Assembly: GCA_038363005.1 (NCBI GenBank)
Contig: JBBQBI010000005.1
Coordinates: 124,001 to 188,000 of the forward strand
Direction: 5' to 3'
Source of the DNA: JAKOWB01 sp038363005
GTDB lineage: Bacteria; Pseudomonadota; Alphaproteobacteria; Kiloniellales; JACOMY01
Length of the DNA stretch: 64,000 bases
Shown: in pieces, positions 16,355-27,419 of the stretch
Numbering within the stretch: the first letter of the stretch is position 1
Layout of the letters: each line of letters starts with the position of its first letter
Translations under genes and position numbers: made by a program
Notes under the pieces: model-generated
Databases searched by the model: none
The model's input: only the letters and a program-made list of their open reading frames with translations
Told to the model about the DNA's origin: nothing

Positions 16355-16472
16355 TGTCATCCCGGCCCAGGAGCAGAGCGACGCCGAGCCGGGACCCAGG
16401 GGACTGGGCTCGGGATAGCGCGCCTGTGGCCCCTGGGTCCCGGCTCTCCGCTGCGCTGCGGCCGGGATGACA
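16355..16472. repeat. Intergenic palindromic repeat, class B copy 1
   Basis: An inverted repeat of about 118 bases with ends TGTCATCCCGGC and GCCGGGATGACA. Inner complementary segments are GAGCCGGGACCCAGGGG and CCCCTGGGTCCCGGCTC. It is confined to the gap between two convergent genes. Arms and inner blocks match the copies at 19572-19691 and 20717-20835, so this is a dispersed family rather than a simple terminator. Confidence 0.8.
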
Positions 16473-16512
16473 CTGTAGTTCTGGTAGCGCAGAGCTTCCC
16501 GCTGGCCAGTCC

Positions 16513-17532
<1,020 letters not shown>

Positions 17533-17660
17533 GCGGCACTCCCCACGAGGATGCGGATAGTCACACCCGGCGGCCGGTGCCTGGCAAGGGTGTCGTGGAG
17601 GACCGGCAGGGCAGCCATGCAACCGAACCCGACGTTGCCGCGGGTAGTCGGCAACGTAGA

Positions 17661-19526
<1,866 letters not shown>

Positions 19527-19571
19527 CCGTCATGCTTGGGCTTGTCTCACTGCTGTCCGATTAAGCCCAGC

Positions 19572-19691
19572 TTGTCATCCCGGCCAAGCGAAGCGCGAGC
19601 CGGGACCCATCGAAGGGATCGGGTGGAGGGCGGGAGTCTCGCCGCCGGCGAAGGCTGCCCTATGGGCCCCGGCTCTTCGGCCGGGGTGACA
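19572..19691. repeat. Intergenic palindromic repeat, class B copy 2
   Basis: An element of about 120 bases with ends TTGTCATCCCGGCC and GGCCGGGGTGACA. The inner segments GCGAGCCGGGACCCAT and ATGGGCCCCGGCTC are complementary apart from a few changes. It lies between the convergent ABC exporter and PhyH genes. The same arms are seen at 16355 and 20717. Confidence 0.8.
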
Positions 19692-19709
19692 GCGAGAAGA
19701 AGGGAGCAG

Positions 19710-20600
19710 CTACTGCGCGACCCTGACCGTCGGCACCGGCGCCACGGAGGTGAAGCCGACCGGGCTGGCGGCGTGCACCTTGCTGCCGGGCTGGCGCTTG
19801 TGGAAGCGGCCGGGGTTGAAGACCTTGCCCCACTGGTGCGCCGCCAGCGCCGCGTCCGGCACCTTGGCCAGCGGCTTGTAGGCATGGTTCTCATCGGCGC
19901 CGGCGCCGACCGGCGCGTTGGCGACACTGTTGTAAGAGAGGTGCAGCAGCGTGCGCCCGCGCTGGCTCTTGTTCGGGCCCGATGCATGCAGCGTCAGACC
20001 GTCGAAGACAATGCCGTCGCCGGGCTCGATCTCCAGCGCCACGCGCTCGCAGCGTTCCATCACCAGGGCCAGGCGGTCGGTATCGGTGCCACTGGCGGCG
20101 CCCAGCGTCTTGACGTCGATGCGGCCGTAGCGGTGCGAGCCCTTCACGACTTCCATGGCGCCGTTGTCGCGCGCCATGCCGTCGAGCGAGACGGTCACCG
20201 TCAGCATCTCCGGCAACAGGCAGCCCTCGTAGTACCAGTAGCCATAGTCCTGGTGCCAATCCCAGCGGCCGGCGCTGCCCGGCGGCTTGGGCACGATCTT
20301 GGAGTGCCAGTGGTAGACCGGCTGGCCCAGCAGCGTCTCGGCCGCGTCGACGAAGCGGGCGAGGCCGGGCAGCTGGCCGATGTAGTCGTCGCCCGGCTGG
20401 GTCCAGAGCACGACGTTCTGCGCGTTGCCGCTGGAATCGGCGACCGCGCCCATGGTGCCGCCGAGCAGCGGGTCGGCTTCATAGGTTTCCATCAGCGGCT
20501 GGATCTCGTCGCGGCGCATCAGGCCGGGAAGGATCACATAGCCGTCGCGGCGATAGTCGGCGATCTGCGCGGGGGTAAGGCGGGGGGCCTGCCAAGTCAT
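19710..20600 (-). CDS. Phytanoyl-CoA dioxygenase (PhyH) family protein, second copy
   Basis: A 296-residue Fe(II)/2-oxoglutarate oxygenase. It starts with the typical LTPAQIADYRRDGYVILPGL segment. The metal motif is HQD in WDWHQDYGYWYYEG, and the distal His lies in FDGLTLHASGPNKSQRGRTLLHLSYN. It is clearly different from the TRAP-operon PhyH and more like environmental PhyH proteins of the ectoine-hydroxylase-like group, though substrate cannot be assigned. ATG at 20600 has GGAG eight bases upstream; an ATG at 20615 is possible. It stands alone between two class B palindromic repeats. Confidence 0.88.
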   Translation of the reverse strand: MTWQAPRLTPAQIADYRRDGYVILPGLMRRDEIQPLMETYEADPLLGGTMGAVADSSGNAQNVVLWTQPGDDYIGQLPGLARFVDAAETLLGQPVYHWHSKIVPKPPGSAGRWDWHQDYGYWYYEGCLLPEMLTVTVSLDGMARDNGAMEVVKGSHRYGRIDVKTLGAASGTDTDRLALVMERCERVALEIEPGDGIVFDGLTLHASGPNKSQRGRTLLHLSYNSVANAPVGAGADENHAYKPLAKVPDAALAAHQWGKVFNPGRFHKRQPGSKVHAASPVGFTSVAPVPTVRVAQ

Positions 20601-20716
20601 GGGGGGTGTCTCCATACACCTGTGTCTGGTGCGCAGTGTGGCAGGGACGGCGCGGGCGGTGCAAGGGGAAGCCTTTGCATCCAGCGTGCGCTTTTCACAG
20701 GGCAGTATTCCGATTC

Positions 20717-20835
20717 GTCACCCCGGCCGCAGCGCAGCGGAGAGCCGGGGTCCATCGGCCGATCAGTCTGTGGCGGAGCAAGGTCGGCAAGGGACCCCGG
20801 ATCGCCGGCGGCTTTGCCGCCTTGTCCGGGGTGAC
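20717..20835. repeat. Intergenic palindromic repeat, class B copy 3
   Basis: About 119 bases with ends GTCACCCCGGCC and CCGGGGTGAC. The inner complementary segments are AGAGCCGGGGTCCAT and GGGACCCCGGATC. It is in the gap between the PhyH gene and the TIR gene. It differs from copies 1 and 2 mainly in the middle and by CCCCGG instead of TCCCGG in the arms. Confidence 0.8.
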
Positions 20836-20857
20836 ACAACGCTTTCTGGAGAGACCG

Positions 20858-21760
20858 CTACCCCTGGCAGCGGGTCAGCGGCTGCGGCGGCGGGTCGACC
20901 GAGTCGGCGCCGGTGGCGACGATCTTCAGGCGGTCGTCGCCGTCGGGCACCAGGGCCAGCGGCGAGCTGCCGACCAGGTCCTCCGGCGCGCTGAAGGTGA
21001 GCAGCAGGCCGGGCTCGTGCCAGGCGGCGCTGGCCTCGAAACTCTGGATATCGGTGGAGTGGGTGAAGCTCAGCGCGCCGGCCACACGGTCCTGGCCGTC
21101 GGCGCCGGGCGCCAGCGCGGTGATGCGCCAGATCGCCTTGGCGTCACCGCTCATCGGCTGGCACCAAGTGCCGGCCAGGAAGGCCGCGGCGCCGGGCCGC
21201 TCGCCGCCCGCGCCCTTGCCACCGCTCCAGGGCGACCAGGCGAGCAGGCCGGCGACAAGCGCCAGCAGGACGAAGGCACCGGCGGCGAGGCCGCGGCGAC
21301 CGATCCCGCGACGTGGCGGTGGCGGCGCCAGGCGTGGCGCGGTCCCCGGCGTTGGCGGGGCGGCGCCGGTCAAGGCGCGGATCGCCTGCACCAGGTGCGC
21401 CAGGTGCTGCTCCATCGGCGGCTGCCAGGCATCGACCCACTGGGCGGAGGAGATGAAGAACTCCAGCGCGCCCGACGGCGCGATCTCGCGGATGCGCACC
21501 GGCAGCACCGGCTTGGCCTTGCTGACGGCGCGCTCGACCTCGCGGTGCACGAACTGCGACTGGTTGGACTGTTCGGAGAGCACCAGCAGCAGCACATCGC
21601 ACTGCTCGATGCCCAGCAGGATGGCGGCGCCGTACTCCATGCCGGCCGGCACGTCGCGCGGCGCGATCCAGGCGGTGATGTCCTGTGACTCGAGGAAGCC
21701 GGCGATGCGCTCGGCGACCGCCGCGTCCTCCTTGGCATAGCTGACGAAGACCTTGGCCAT
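20858..21760 (-). CDS. Membrane-anchored TIR-domain protein
   Basis: A 300-residue protein in three parts. Residues 1-130 are a TIR domain (KVFVSYAKEDAAVAERIAGF, ITAWIAPRDVPAG, LLLVLSEQSNQSQFVHREVE, PVLPVRI). Glu74 is placed where TIR NADases have the catalytic Glu. Residues 131-156 are a Pro/Arg-rich linker. One helix at about 157-177 (GLAAGAFVLLALVAGLLAW) spans the membrane. Residues 190-300 form a beta-rich extracytoplasmic domain with two Cys (FLAGTWCQP and LTRCQG). Bacterial TIR domains act in NAD-depleting defence or in signalling. No recognisable defence partner is adjacent, so function is open. Confidence 0.85.
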   Translation of the reverse strand: MAKVFVSYAKEDAAVAERIAGFLESQDITAWIAPRDVPAGMEYGAAILLGIEQCDVLLLVLSEQSNQSQFVHREVERAVSKAKPVLPVRIREIAPSGALEFFISSAQWVDAWQPPMEQHLAHLVQAIRALTGAAPPTPGTAPRLAPPPPRRGIGRRGLAAGAFVLLALVAGLLAWSPWSGGKGAGGERPGAAAFLAGTWCQPMSGDAKAIWRITALAPGADGQDRVAGALSFTHSTDIQSFEASAAWHEPGLLLTFSAPEDLVGSSPLALVPDGDDRLKIVATGADSVDPPPQPLTRCQG

Positions 21761-21800
21761 GACGCGGTTTCTAGCACGCCGCCCTGGGCGCTGCCGAGGG

Positions 21801-22709
21801 CTAGTCGTTCGGACAGATGGTGCCGCGCTCCACCGCCTCGCGCGTCGCGCCGCGGCCGAAGCAGTCGAGGTAGAGCACCGAGGTGCCCGGCATCATGTCG
21901 CGGTAGTGACCGATCTTGAAGTACTGCAGCGGCCCGGCGGCCCCATCATGGCCGATCGAGCCGGTGGCCTTGGCCACCAGGACATCGTCGGCATAGACCT
22001 CGAGGAAGCCGGCGCCGTCGCGCGCCCCCTTCAGGTGGTACATCATGCGCACTCAGCGGTCGTGCGGGTCGGGCAGCCGCCCGGTGCCATAGGTTTCCAC
22101 CTTGATGCTGGAACGGCACTGGTAGAGCGGCACGTCGGCCAGGAAGCTGAAGGCGCTGTAGTCGCCGGTGCGGCCCAGGCGGCGGTCCTGCTGCAGGCTG
22201 GCGAAGGCCTCGCTGTCGCCCTCGCTCTTGGCGACCAGGACGCGACAGTCGTTGTCCTGCACGGTGACGTGCAACACGCCGTTGTCGTAGCGCTGGGCGA
22301 TGAAGGGGCTGGCGTCGTTCTGCTGCTTCCACTGGCCGATCACCCAGCGGCTGGAACCGCGCCGGGCGACATCGCCGGTGATCATCATGTCGAAGGCGTA
22401 CCAGGCCTCGGTGCCGAAGGGCAGCTGATACTGCGGCGCCTCGCGGATCTCGTTGCGCTGGCAGGGCAGCGCGCAGGAGGCGCCGCTATCCCCCGGCCAG
22501 ACGCGGATCGCCAGCACGCCGTCGCGCTCGCCCTTCACCCGGCGGTCGATCCACAGCGCGAACTGCGGCATCTGCGACAGGGCCCAGAGGCCGCTTTCCA
22601 GCTTGGGCGCATCGAAGGGATCGACCAGCAGCGGCGGGGCGGCGGTCGGCGCGGCCGTGCTCGAGGTGTCGTCGCTGGCGGCCGGTGCCGCCAGCAGCAG
22701 AAAAGCCAA
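21801..22709 (-). pseudogene. Polysaccharide-lyase-like secreted protein, interrupted by in-frame TGA
   Basis: Two reading-frame segments in the same frame (22709-22053 and 22052-21801) together make one protein of about 300 residues resembling the heparin-lyase-I-like polysaccharide lyase family (VDPFDAPKLESGLWAL, IGQWKQQND, then MMYHLKGARDGAGFLEVYAD, QYFKIGHYRD). They are separated only by a TGA at codon 219, between PDPHDR and VRMMYHLKG, where the family normally has Trp. The start is also poor. TTG at 22709 leaves a short signal peptide, and a better signal (RHFCLTLAFLLLAAPAA) would need ATA at 22730 as start. Both defects are consistent with G-to-A changes. It may be a decaying gene, a sequencing error or readthrough. 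Confidence 0.75.
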
Positions 22710-23009
22710 GGTAAGGCAGAAGTGTCGTATGGCACTTTTGGCCCCCGGGCCGCAGCGGACGGTCGCGCCTACAACAGTAACCGCAGACTAAAGCCGCCAA
22801 CAAGCCGCCGGGACGGCAAATCCCGCGGCGCTTCTTGCCCAGGATGGCATGGCCGACCAGTCAGGTTTTGCGACTCATTTGCGCCCCCAAAGCAGCGCTG
22901 CCCTTTCAATGTGGGACAGTTCAGCCCCCGGGACTTACCGGCCAGGGACTTAGAATACTTGAGCAATCGGGGCGCCGGGACTGTGGCGGCGCGTAGAGGG
23001 GATGCTGCG
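22710..23009. promoter_or_regulatory. 300-base divergent gap upstream of the histidine-rich membrane protein gene
   Basis: It separates the broken lyase gene (minus) from the membrane protein gene (plus). The first part encodes the probable signal-peptide start of the lyase without a canonical start codon. The rest looks non-coding and less GC-rich than its surroundings. It holds two copies of GGGACTTA (22930-22937 and 22945-22952) and the dyad listed separately at 22957. Confidence 0.5.
22957..22968. promoter_or_regulatory. Candidate operator ACTTGAGCAATC
   Basis: The core TTGAGCAA is a small dyad (TTG-AG-CAA). The same 12 bases occur in reverse orientation at 33086-33097. The two sites end 41 and 40 bases before the ATGs at 23010 and 33138. 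Both genes belong to the envelope/glycan region. This is an inference from two occurrences only. Confidence 0.35.
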
Positions 23010-24059
23010 ATGAGCGACGCCTTGGCCGTGCGGGCGGCGGCGCCGGGCTATCTGCTGGGGCCGCGCTTCGACCTGGGATTCATCCTGGCAGTGCCGGCCT
23101 TGGCGGTGGCCAGCGGCCTGCTGGTGGCCGGCCGGCCAGCGCTGTTCCCGCTGGTGCTGTTCCTCGACCTATGGCTGCTGGGCTACCACCACGTCATCGC
23201 CACCTACACGCGGCTCTGCTTCGACGCCGAGAGTTTCCGGCGCAGCCGCTTCCTGCTGTTCGGCCTGCCGATGATCGTCTTCGCCGTCACCGCCGCGGCG
23301 GCGCTCGGCATCGGGCTTTGGGTGATCGCCACGGTCTATCTCTACTGGCAGTGGTTCCACTACACGCGACAGAGCTGGGGTGTGTCGCAGATCTATCGCC
23401 GCAAGTCCGGCCTGGCCGCGCCGGAACCTGCCTGGCTGGCCCAGCTGGCCTTCTACCTGCTGCCGCTGTGGGGCATCCTCTATCGCTCCTGGCAGGCACC
23501 GGACCGCTTCATCGGCATGGAGATCCGCGTGCTGCCGGTGCCCGAGCTGGCGGTGCAGCTGGTTGGCGTCGCGGCGCTGCTGGCACTGGTCGCCTGGGCG
23601 GCGCTGCGGCTGCGCGCCTGGCTGGCCGGCGAGCTGCCGGCGGCGCAGACGCTCTACATCCTGTCGCACCACCTGGTGTTCTTCATCGGCTATCGGATGT
23701 TCGCCGACATCACCATCGGCTGGCTGGTGGTGAACATCTGGCACAATCTGCAATACGTGCTGTTCGTCTGGCTGTTCAACAACCAGCGCTTCCGCCAGGG
23801 CCGCGACCCCCGCGCACCGCTGCTGTCCTACCTCAGCCAGCGCGCCAACTTCGGCAAATACTTTGCGCTCTGCCTGCTGCTCTCCAGCGCGGTCTACCTG
23901 GGCCTGCAGGTGACCTTCACCAACATTCTGGCGATCGGCCTGCCGCTGATCGTCATCTACCAGGCAGTGAACTTTCACCACTACGTCGTCGACGCGCTGA
24001 TCTGGAAGGCCCGCCGCAAGCCGATCCAGGCGGCGCTGGGGCTGCCACCGGCGCCATGA
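23010..24059 (+). CDS. Histidine-rich multi-pass membrane protein, family member A
   Basis: A 349-residue protein of about eight hydrophobic helices with no function I can name. Histidines are clustered at helix edges: HHVIATYTR (60-68), FHYTRQSWGV (116-125), SHHLVFF (219-225), IWHNLQYVLFVW (243-254) and NFHHYVVDALIWK (321-333). Three clusters have exact counterparts in the gene at 25262-26434: HYxxQxxG, HxLQYxxxxW and NxHHYxxDxxxW. Such conserved membrane-embedded His sets usually bind iron or haem. The ATG at 23010 was chosen since residues before it are not membrane-like. The stop overlaps the acyltransferase start (ATGA), so the two are translationally coupled. Confidence 0.8.
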   Translation: MSDALAVRAAAPGYLLGPRFDLGFILAVPALAVASGLLVAGRPALFPLVLFLDLWLLGYHHVIATYTRLCFDAESFRRSRFLLFGLPMIVFAVTAAAALGIGLWVIATVYLYWQWFHYTRQSWGVSQIYRRKSGLAAPEPAWLAQLAFYLLPLWGILYRSWQAPDRFIGMEIRVLPVPELAVQLVGVAALLALVAWAALRLRAWLAGELPAAQTLYILSHHLVFFIGYRMFADITIGWLVVNIWHNLQYVLFVWLFNNQRFRQGRDPRAPLLSYLSQRANFGKYFALCLLLSSAVYLGLQVTFTNILAIGLPLIVIYQAVNFHHYVVDALIWKARRKPIQAALGLPPAP

Positions 24060-25258
24060 CCGACCTGGCCGTCGGCGCCACGAAGACCGCCGCCTACTGG
24101 CGCTTCCCGCGGCCGTCCGGCGCCATTGGAGCGCTCGATGGGCTGCGCGCCATCGCCGTGCTGCTGGTGCTGCTGCGCCATGCGGCCTTTCCCGTCGTCG
24201 AGGCGCTGGGCGGGCCGGCGTGGCCGCTGGGCGGCTACGATCTGGCGACACCGCTGATCAACGGCTGGATCGGTGTCGATCTGTTCTTCGTACTCAGCGG
24301 CTTCCTGATCGCCGGGCAGCTGCTGCGGCTGGAGCAGCGCCCCGGCGGCCTGCGCTATGGTCCCTATCTGACGAAGCGGCTGCTGCGCATCTACCCGACC
24401 TATCTATTCGTCCTGCTGCTGGTCGCCGCCGGCGCCTTCCCGCTCTACCAGGTCAACCAGGCCGACCTGGTCTGGCGCCTGGGCTACCACCTAGCGATGC
24501 TGCAGGACTATCTGCCATCGGATTTCGTGGTCGCCTTCTGGTCGCTCGGCGTGGAGGAGAAGTTCTATCTCTTCGCCCCGCTGCTGCTCGGCCTCGGCTT
24601 CTTCGTCCGCCACCCGCGGCGGCGCCTGTGGCTGCTGACGGCCGCCGTGCTGCTGCCGCTGCTGCTGCGCCTGCTGACGGCGCTGAGCTTGCCCGGGCCG
24701 ATCGACTACGTGACCTTCTTCCGCCGTTTCCGCAGCCCCTTTCACTGCTGCCTCGACGCCCTGGCCATCGGCATGATCGCCGCCCTGCTCTATCGCCGGG
24801 CCGCTGCTATCGGGCTGGCGCATGTCCGACGCCAGGCGCAGTGCTTGGCCTGGGGCAGCCTGGCGGCGATCGTCGCGCTGCTGTGCGCGACGCCGCTGCT
24901 GGCCACGATCACGCTGTGGGACGAGACCCTGCAGCCAACGGTGATCGCTGTCGCCTTCGGCGCGCTGCTGCTGGGCGCCGCTCTGGGTGGCGGGCCGCGC
25001 CGCCTGCTGGAAAGCGCCAGCCTGGGCGTGATCGCCCGCATCAGCTATCCGCTCTACCTGGTGCACCTGCCGCTGCTGCCGCTGGCCTGGGTGCTGGCCG
25101 GCGGCACCGCCGTCGCACCGCCACTGCAGCAGCTGCTGCCGATCTTCCTGCTGCTCAGCGGCCTGGCGGCGCTGCTGGTTCATTTCCTGGTGGAGAAACC
25201 CTTCCTGCTGCTGAAGGACCGTGTCGGACGGGACACCCCGCGGCAGGCTGTCGCCTGA
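24056..25258 (+). CDS. Acyltransferase family 3 (OafA/YrhL-like) membrane protein
   Basis: A 400-residue membrane O-acyltransferase. Diagnostics are ALDGLRAIAVLLVLLRHAAF (catalytic His of the RxxA...H motif), INGWIGVDLFFVLSGFLIAGQLL, YLTKRLLRIYPTYLFVLLL and SLGVEEKFYLFAPLLL. These proteins move acetyl or other acyl groups to periplasmic glycans, lipid A, peptidoglycan or Nod factor. It overlaps the preceding membrane protein gene by four bases, so both are made together. It is convergent with the paralogous membrane protein three bases away. The acceptor may be the beta-glucan made by the neighbouring locus, but that is inference. Confidence 0.9.
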   Translation: MTDLAVGATKTAAYWRFPRPSGAIGALDGLRAIAVLLVLLRHAAFPVVEALGGPAWPLGGYDLATPLINGWIGVDLFFVLSGFLIAGQLLRLEQRPGGLRYGPYLTKRLLRIYPTYLFVLLLVAAGAFPLYQVNQADLVWRLGYHLAMLQDYLPSDFVVAFWSLGVEEKFYLFAPLLLGLGFFVRHPRRRLWLLTAAVLLPLLLRLLTALSLPGPIDYVTFFRRFRSPFHCCLDALAIGMIAALLYRRAAAIGLAHVRRQAQCLAWGSLAAIVALLCATPLLATITLWDETLQPTVIAVAFGALLLGAALGGGPRRLLESASLGVIARISYPLYLVHLPLLPLAWVLAGGTAVAPPLQQLLPIFLLLSGLAALLVHFLVEKPFLLLKDRVGRDTPRQAVA

Positions 25259-25261
25259 GGC

Positions 25262-26434
25262 CTAGCCCTGGCCGAACAGGAAGCGCTTGGTCAGCGGGTT
25301 CTCCCGCCGCCACATGACGTTGTCCAGGAAGTAGTGGTGCACGTTGACGAAGATCCAGAAGGCGAAGAAGAACAGCGTGGTGCCGAACAGTGCGTGGTCA
25401 TAGCCGACCCATTTGTCGAGCCAGCCGGGCAGGCCCCAGAACAGCGCCCAGCCGACAGCTACGCCGACCAGCAGGAAGGCCAGCAGACGAAGCCACGCAT
25501 AGGCGGTGAGGCCGCCGAAGCGCGCCTCCTGCGGGCCGGCCGGGCGGGCCGCCGCCTCGTTCAGCTTGTAGCGCCAGACCACCACCAGGTACTGCAGCGA
25601 GTGGAAGGCCGGCACCACCAGCAGGTAGCGCACGTCGATGCGCACGAAGAGCAGCCAGAGATAGAGTGTCACGCCATAGGCCAGCAGGCCGGTCCAGGCC
25701 AGGCCCTTGCCGGCGAGGTGGCGGCGCAGCAGGCATGCCAGCAGCCAGAGGCCGCTCGCCGCCACCAGCGCAACCAGCGCGTAGTACAGCCAGTCGGGAA
25801 CCGCGAAGGTGTAGTACTTCAGGCCCCAAAGGTCCTGCATCGCCACCGCGCGGTTGCCGATCAGCCACGACAGCGACCAGCAGGCATAGGCGTGCCAGAG
25901 CAGGGCGCGCTTCTCGGCCGTGCCGTAGAACCGGCGCTTCAGCACGGAATCGACGATGGCCATGCCGTAGCCCTGCTTGGCGTAGTGCCAGCCGACCAGC
26001 AGGAACATGAGGTTGCCGGCGAAGCCCAGGGTGCGCGCGTCGCCGGCCAGCACACAGCCGGCCAGGAAACCCGCCAACGCCAGCGGCACGACGATGCCGG
26101 CGATGCGATAGCGCCAGCGCAGCAGCGGGTCGCCCGCGCGGCCGAAGGCCTTGGCGGCGAAATTGCCGTAGAAGATCTGGTAGGAGTTGGCGAAGTGCGG
26201 GTGGTTGATGAAGTGCGTCATGGCGACGGCGAAGATCGCCATCTCGCGCTGCGCCACGGCGGTTGATGGCAGCAGCAGCCAGATCAGCGGCAGGGTCAGC
26301 AGCGCGGCGCCCCCCAGCCCCAGGACGTCGACCACCGGATTGAACAGCCAGCGCCGGCTCGCCGGCCGCGCCAGGGCGCCAGCCTCCGGCGTCGCCACGA
26401 CTGCGGCGAGGCCATCGCTCTGCAGAACCGTCAT
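25262..26434 (-). CDS. Histidine-rich multi-pass membrane protein, family member B
   Basis: A 390-residue protein with about ten hydrophobic helices. His clusters are HFINHPHFANSYQ (74-86), GWHYAKQGYGM (149-159), WHAYACW (180-186), PAFHSLQYLVVVW (275-287) and NVHHYFLDNVMWRRENP (364-380). The second, fourth and fifth align in order with member A at 23010-24059 (HYxxQxxG, HxLQYxxxxW, NxHHYxxDxxxW). I do not recognise a characterised family; a membrane metalloenzyme (iron or haem) is a reasonable guess. The ATG at 26434 (MTVLQSDGL) begins the protein before a cytosolic leader of about 30 residues. The promoter region shares a 12-base element with that of the beta-glucan synthase gene. Confidence 0.8.
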   Translation of the reverse strand: MTVLQSDGLAAVVATPEAGALARPASRRWLFNPVVDVLGLGGAALLTLPLIWLLLPSTAVAQREMAIFAVAMTHFINHPHFANSYQIFYGNFAAKAFGRAGDPLLRWRYRIAGIVVPLALAGFLAGCVLAGDARTLGFAGNLMFLLVGWHYAKQGYGMAIVDSVLKRRFYGTAEKRALLWHAYACWSLSWLIGNRAVAMQDLWGLKYYTFAVPDWLYYALVALVAASGLWLLACLLRRHLAGKGLAWTGLLAYGVTLYLWLLFVRIDVRYLLVVPAFHSLQYLVVVWRYKLNEAAARPAGPQEARFGGLTAYAWLRLLAFLLVGVAVGWALFWGLPGWLDKWVGYDHALFGTTLFFFAFWIFVNVHHYFLDNVMWRRENPLTKRFLFGQG

Positions 26435-26469
26435 CGCAGCCTCACTCCCCTCACGGCGATGCGTCCAGC

Positions 26470-26481
26470 ATGCAAACTGCC
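26470..26481. promoter_or_regulatory. Candidate shared upstream element ATGyAAACTGCC, copy 1
   Basis: ATGCAAACTGCC lies 35 bases upstream of the start of membrane protein B. It matches ATGTAAACTGCC at 31534-31545, 45 bases upstream of the beta-glucan synthase start, in the same orientation relative to the gene. Both are followed by GCAGCAA at 26493 and 31551. It may be a regulator site or promoter part; only two occurrences were found. Confidence 0.35.
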
Positions 26482-26563
26482 ATGCATGCCGGGCAGCAAC
26501 ATCCCTCGATAGTATCATTTTGCGGCATAAATCGGGCTCCACCGAGACCTCGGGACGCGGCTG

Positions 26564-27394
26564 TCAGGACGTTGGCGGCGTGGCACGTGCGGCGATGAAC
26601 TCCTGGAAGGTGGCGACCTGGCCGGCGGCGCGCGCCGCGGCGAAGGCGCGGTTCAGCGCCTGCTTGCGGCTGATGGCCTGCTGGGCCAGGCGCACCAGCG
26701 CCGGGTCCTCCAGGCCGTAGCCGTCGCTCGCCAGCCGCGCCAGCAGAGTGGCGTAGCCGCGCTCGGCGCGTTCGGCCGAGTTGTCGGCGTGGCAGATCGA
26801 GCCCTGGCGGACGCGGTAGTCGTGCAGCGCCTCGGCAGCCACCGGGATCGACGGCACGCGGTCGAAGAGCCGCAGGTTGAAGGCAACGTCGTCGCACAGC
26901 TCGATCGCCGGGTCCCAGCCCGTCACCAGCTGGCGCCGCGCCACCGCCATCAGCGGCACCGACGTCTGGAAGAAGCCGGCGGCCCGCAGCGTGAAGTCGG
27001 CGTCCAGCCCGAACAGCACCTGCAGCAGGCGGCCATCGGCGTCGTCCACCACCCGCACGTCATCGAAGGCGGCGCCGGCCGTCAGCGCCAGCGGCGCCAG
27101 GCGCGCCAGGCGCCGCGGCGCATAGAGATCGTCGGCATCCAGCGGCGCCACCAGCTCGCCCCGGGCCACTGCCAGGCCGACGTTGCGCGCCGCCGGCGCA
27201 CCGGCGCCGACCCGGCCGGTGCTGAGGAAGCGCAGCCGTGTATCGGACGCCAGCAGCGGCGCGTAGTCGGCGCCGTCGTCGCTGACGATCAGCGCTTCCC
27301 AGTCATCCAGCGTCTGTGCGCGCAGCGAGTCGACGGCGCGCGCCAGGGTGTCGGCAGCGTGGAAGCAGGGAATGATGACGGAGACGAGAGGCAT
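26564..27394 (-). CDS. Family 2 glycosyltransferase
   Basis: A 276-residue soluble GT-A glycosyltransferase. It begins PLVSVIIPCFHAADTLARAVDSLRAQT, has the nucleotide-binding VSDDGAD, GAGAPAARNVGLAVARGELVAPLDADD with the metal-binding DADD, and later WDPAIELCDDVAFNLRLFD as probable acceptor/catalytic region. It has no membrane helices. It ends the minus-strand set synthase, ATP-grasp, cupin, GT2, and may add sugars to the glycan made by this locus. Donor and acceptor cannot be told. Confidence 0.88.
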   Translation of the reverse strand: MPLVSVIIPCFHAADTLARAVDSLRAQTLDDWEALIVSDDGADYAPLLASDTRLRFLSTGRVGAGAPAARNVGLAVARGELVAPLDADDLYAPRRLARLAPLALTAGAAFDDVRVVDDADGRLLQVLFGLDADFTLRAAGFFQTSVPLMAVARRQLVTGWDPAIELCDDVAFNLRLFDRVPSIPVAAEALHDYRVRQGSICHADNSAERAERGYATLLARLASDGYGLEDPALVRLAQQAISRKQALNRAFAAARAAGQVATFQEFIAARATPPTS

Positions 27395-27419
27395 GGAATT
27401 CCCGCCGCTGGCGGCGCCG

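Noticed and set aside
20858..22709. TIR gene plus neighbour as a defence island
   Set aside because: The neighbour is a lyase-like secreted protein, not an effector or sensor; no other defence-type genes, integrase or tRNA attachment site is close.
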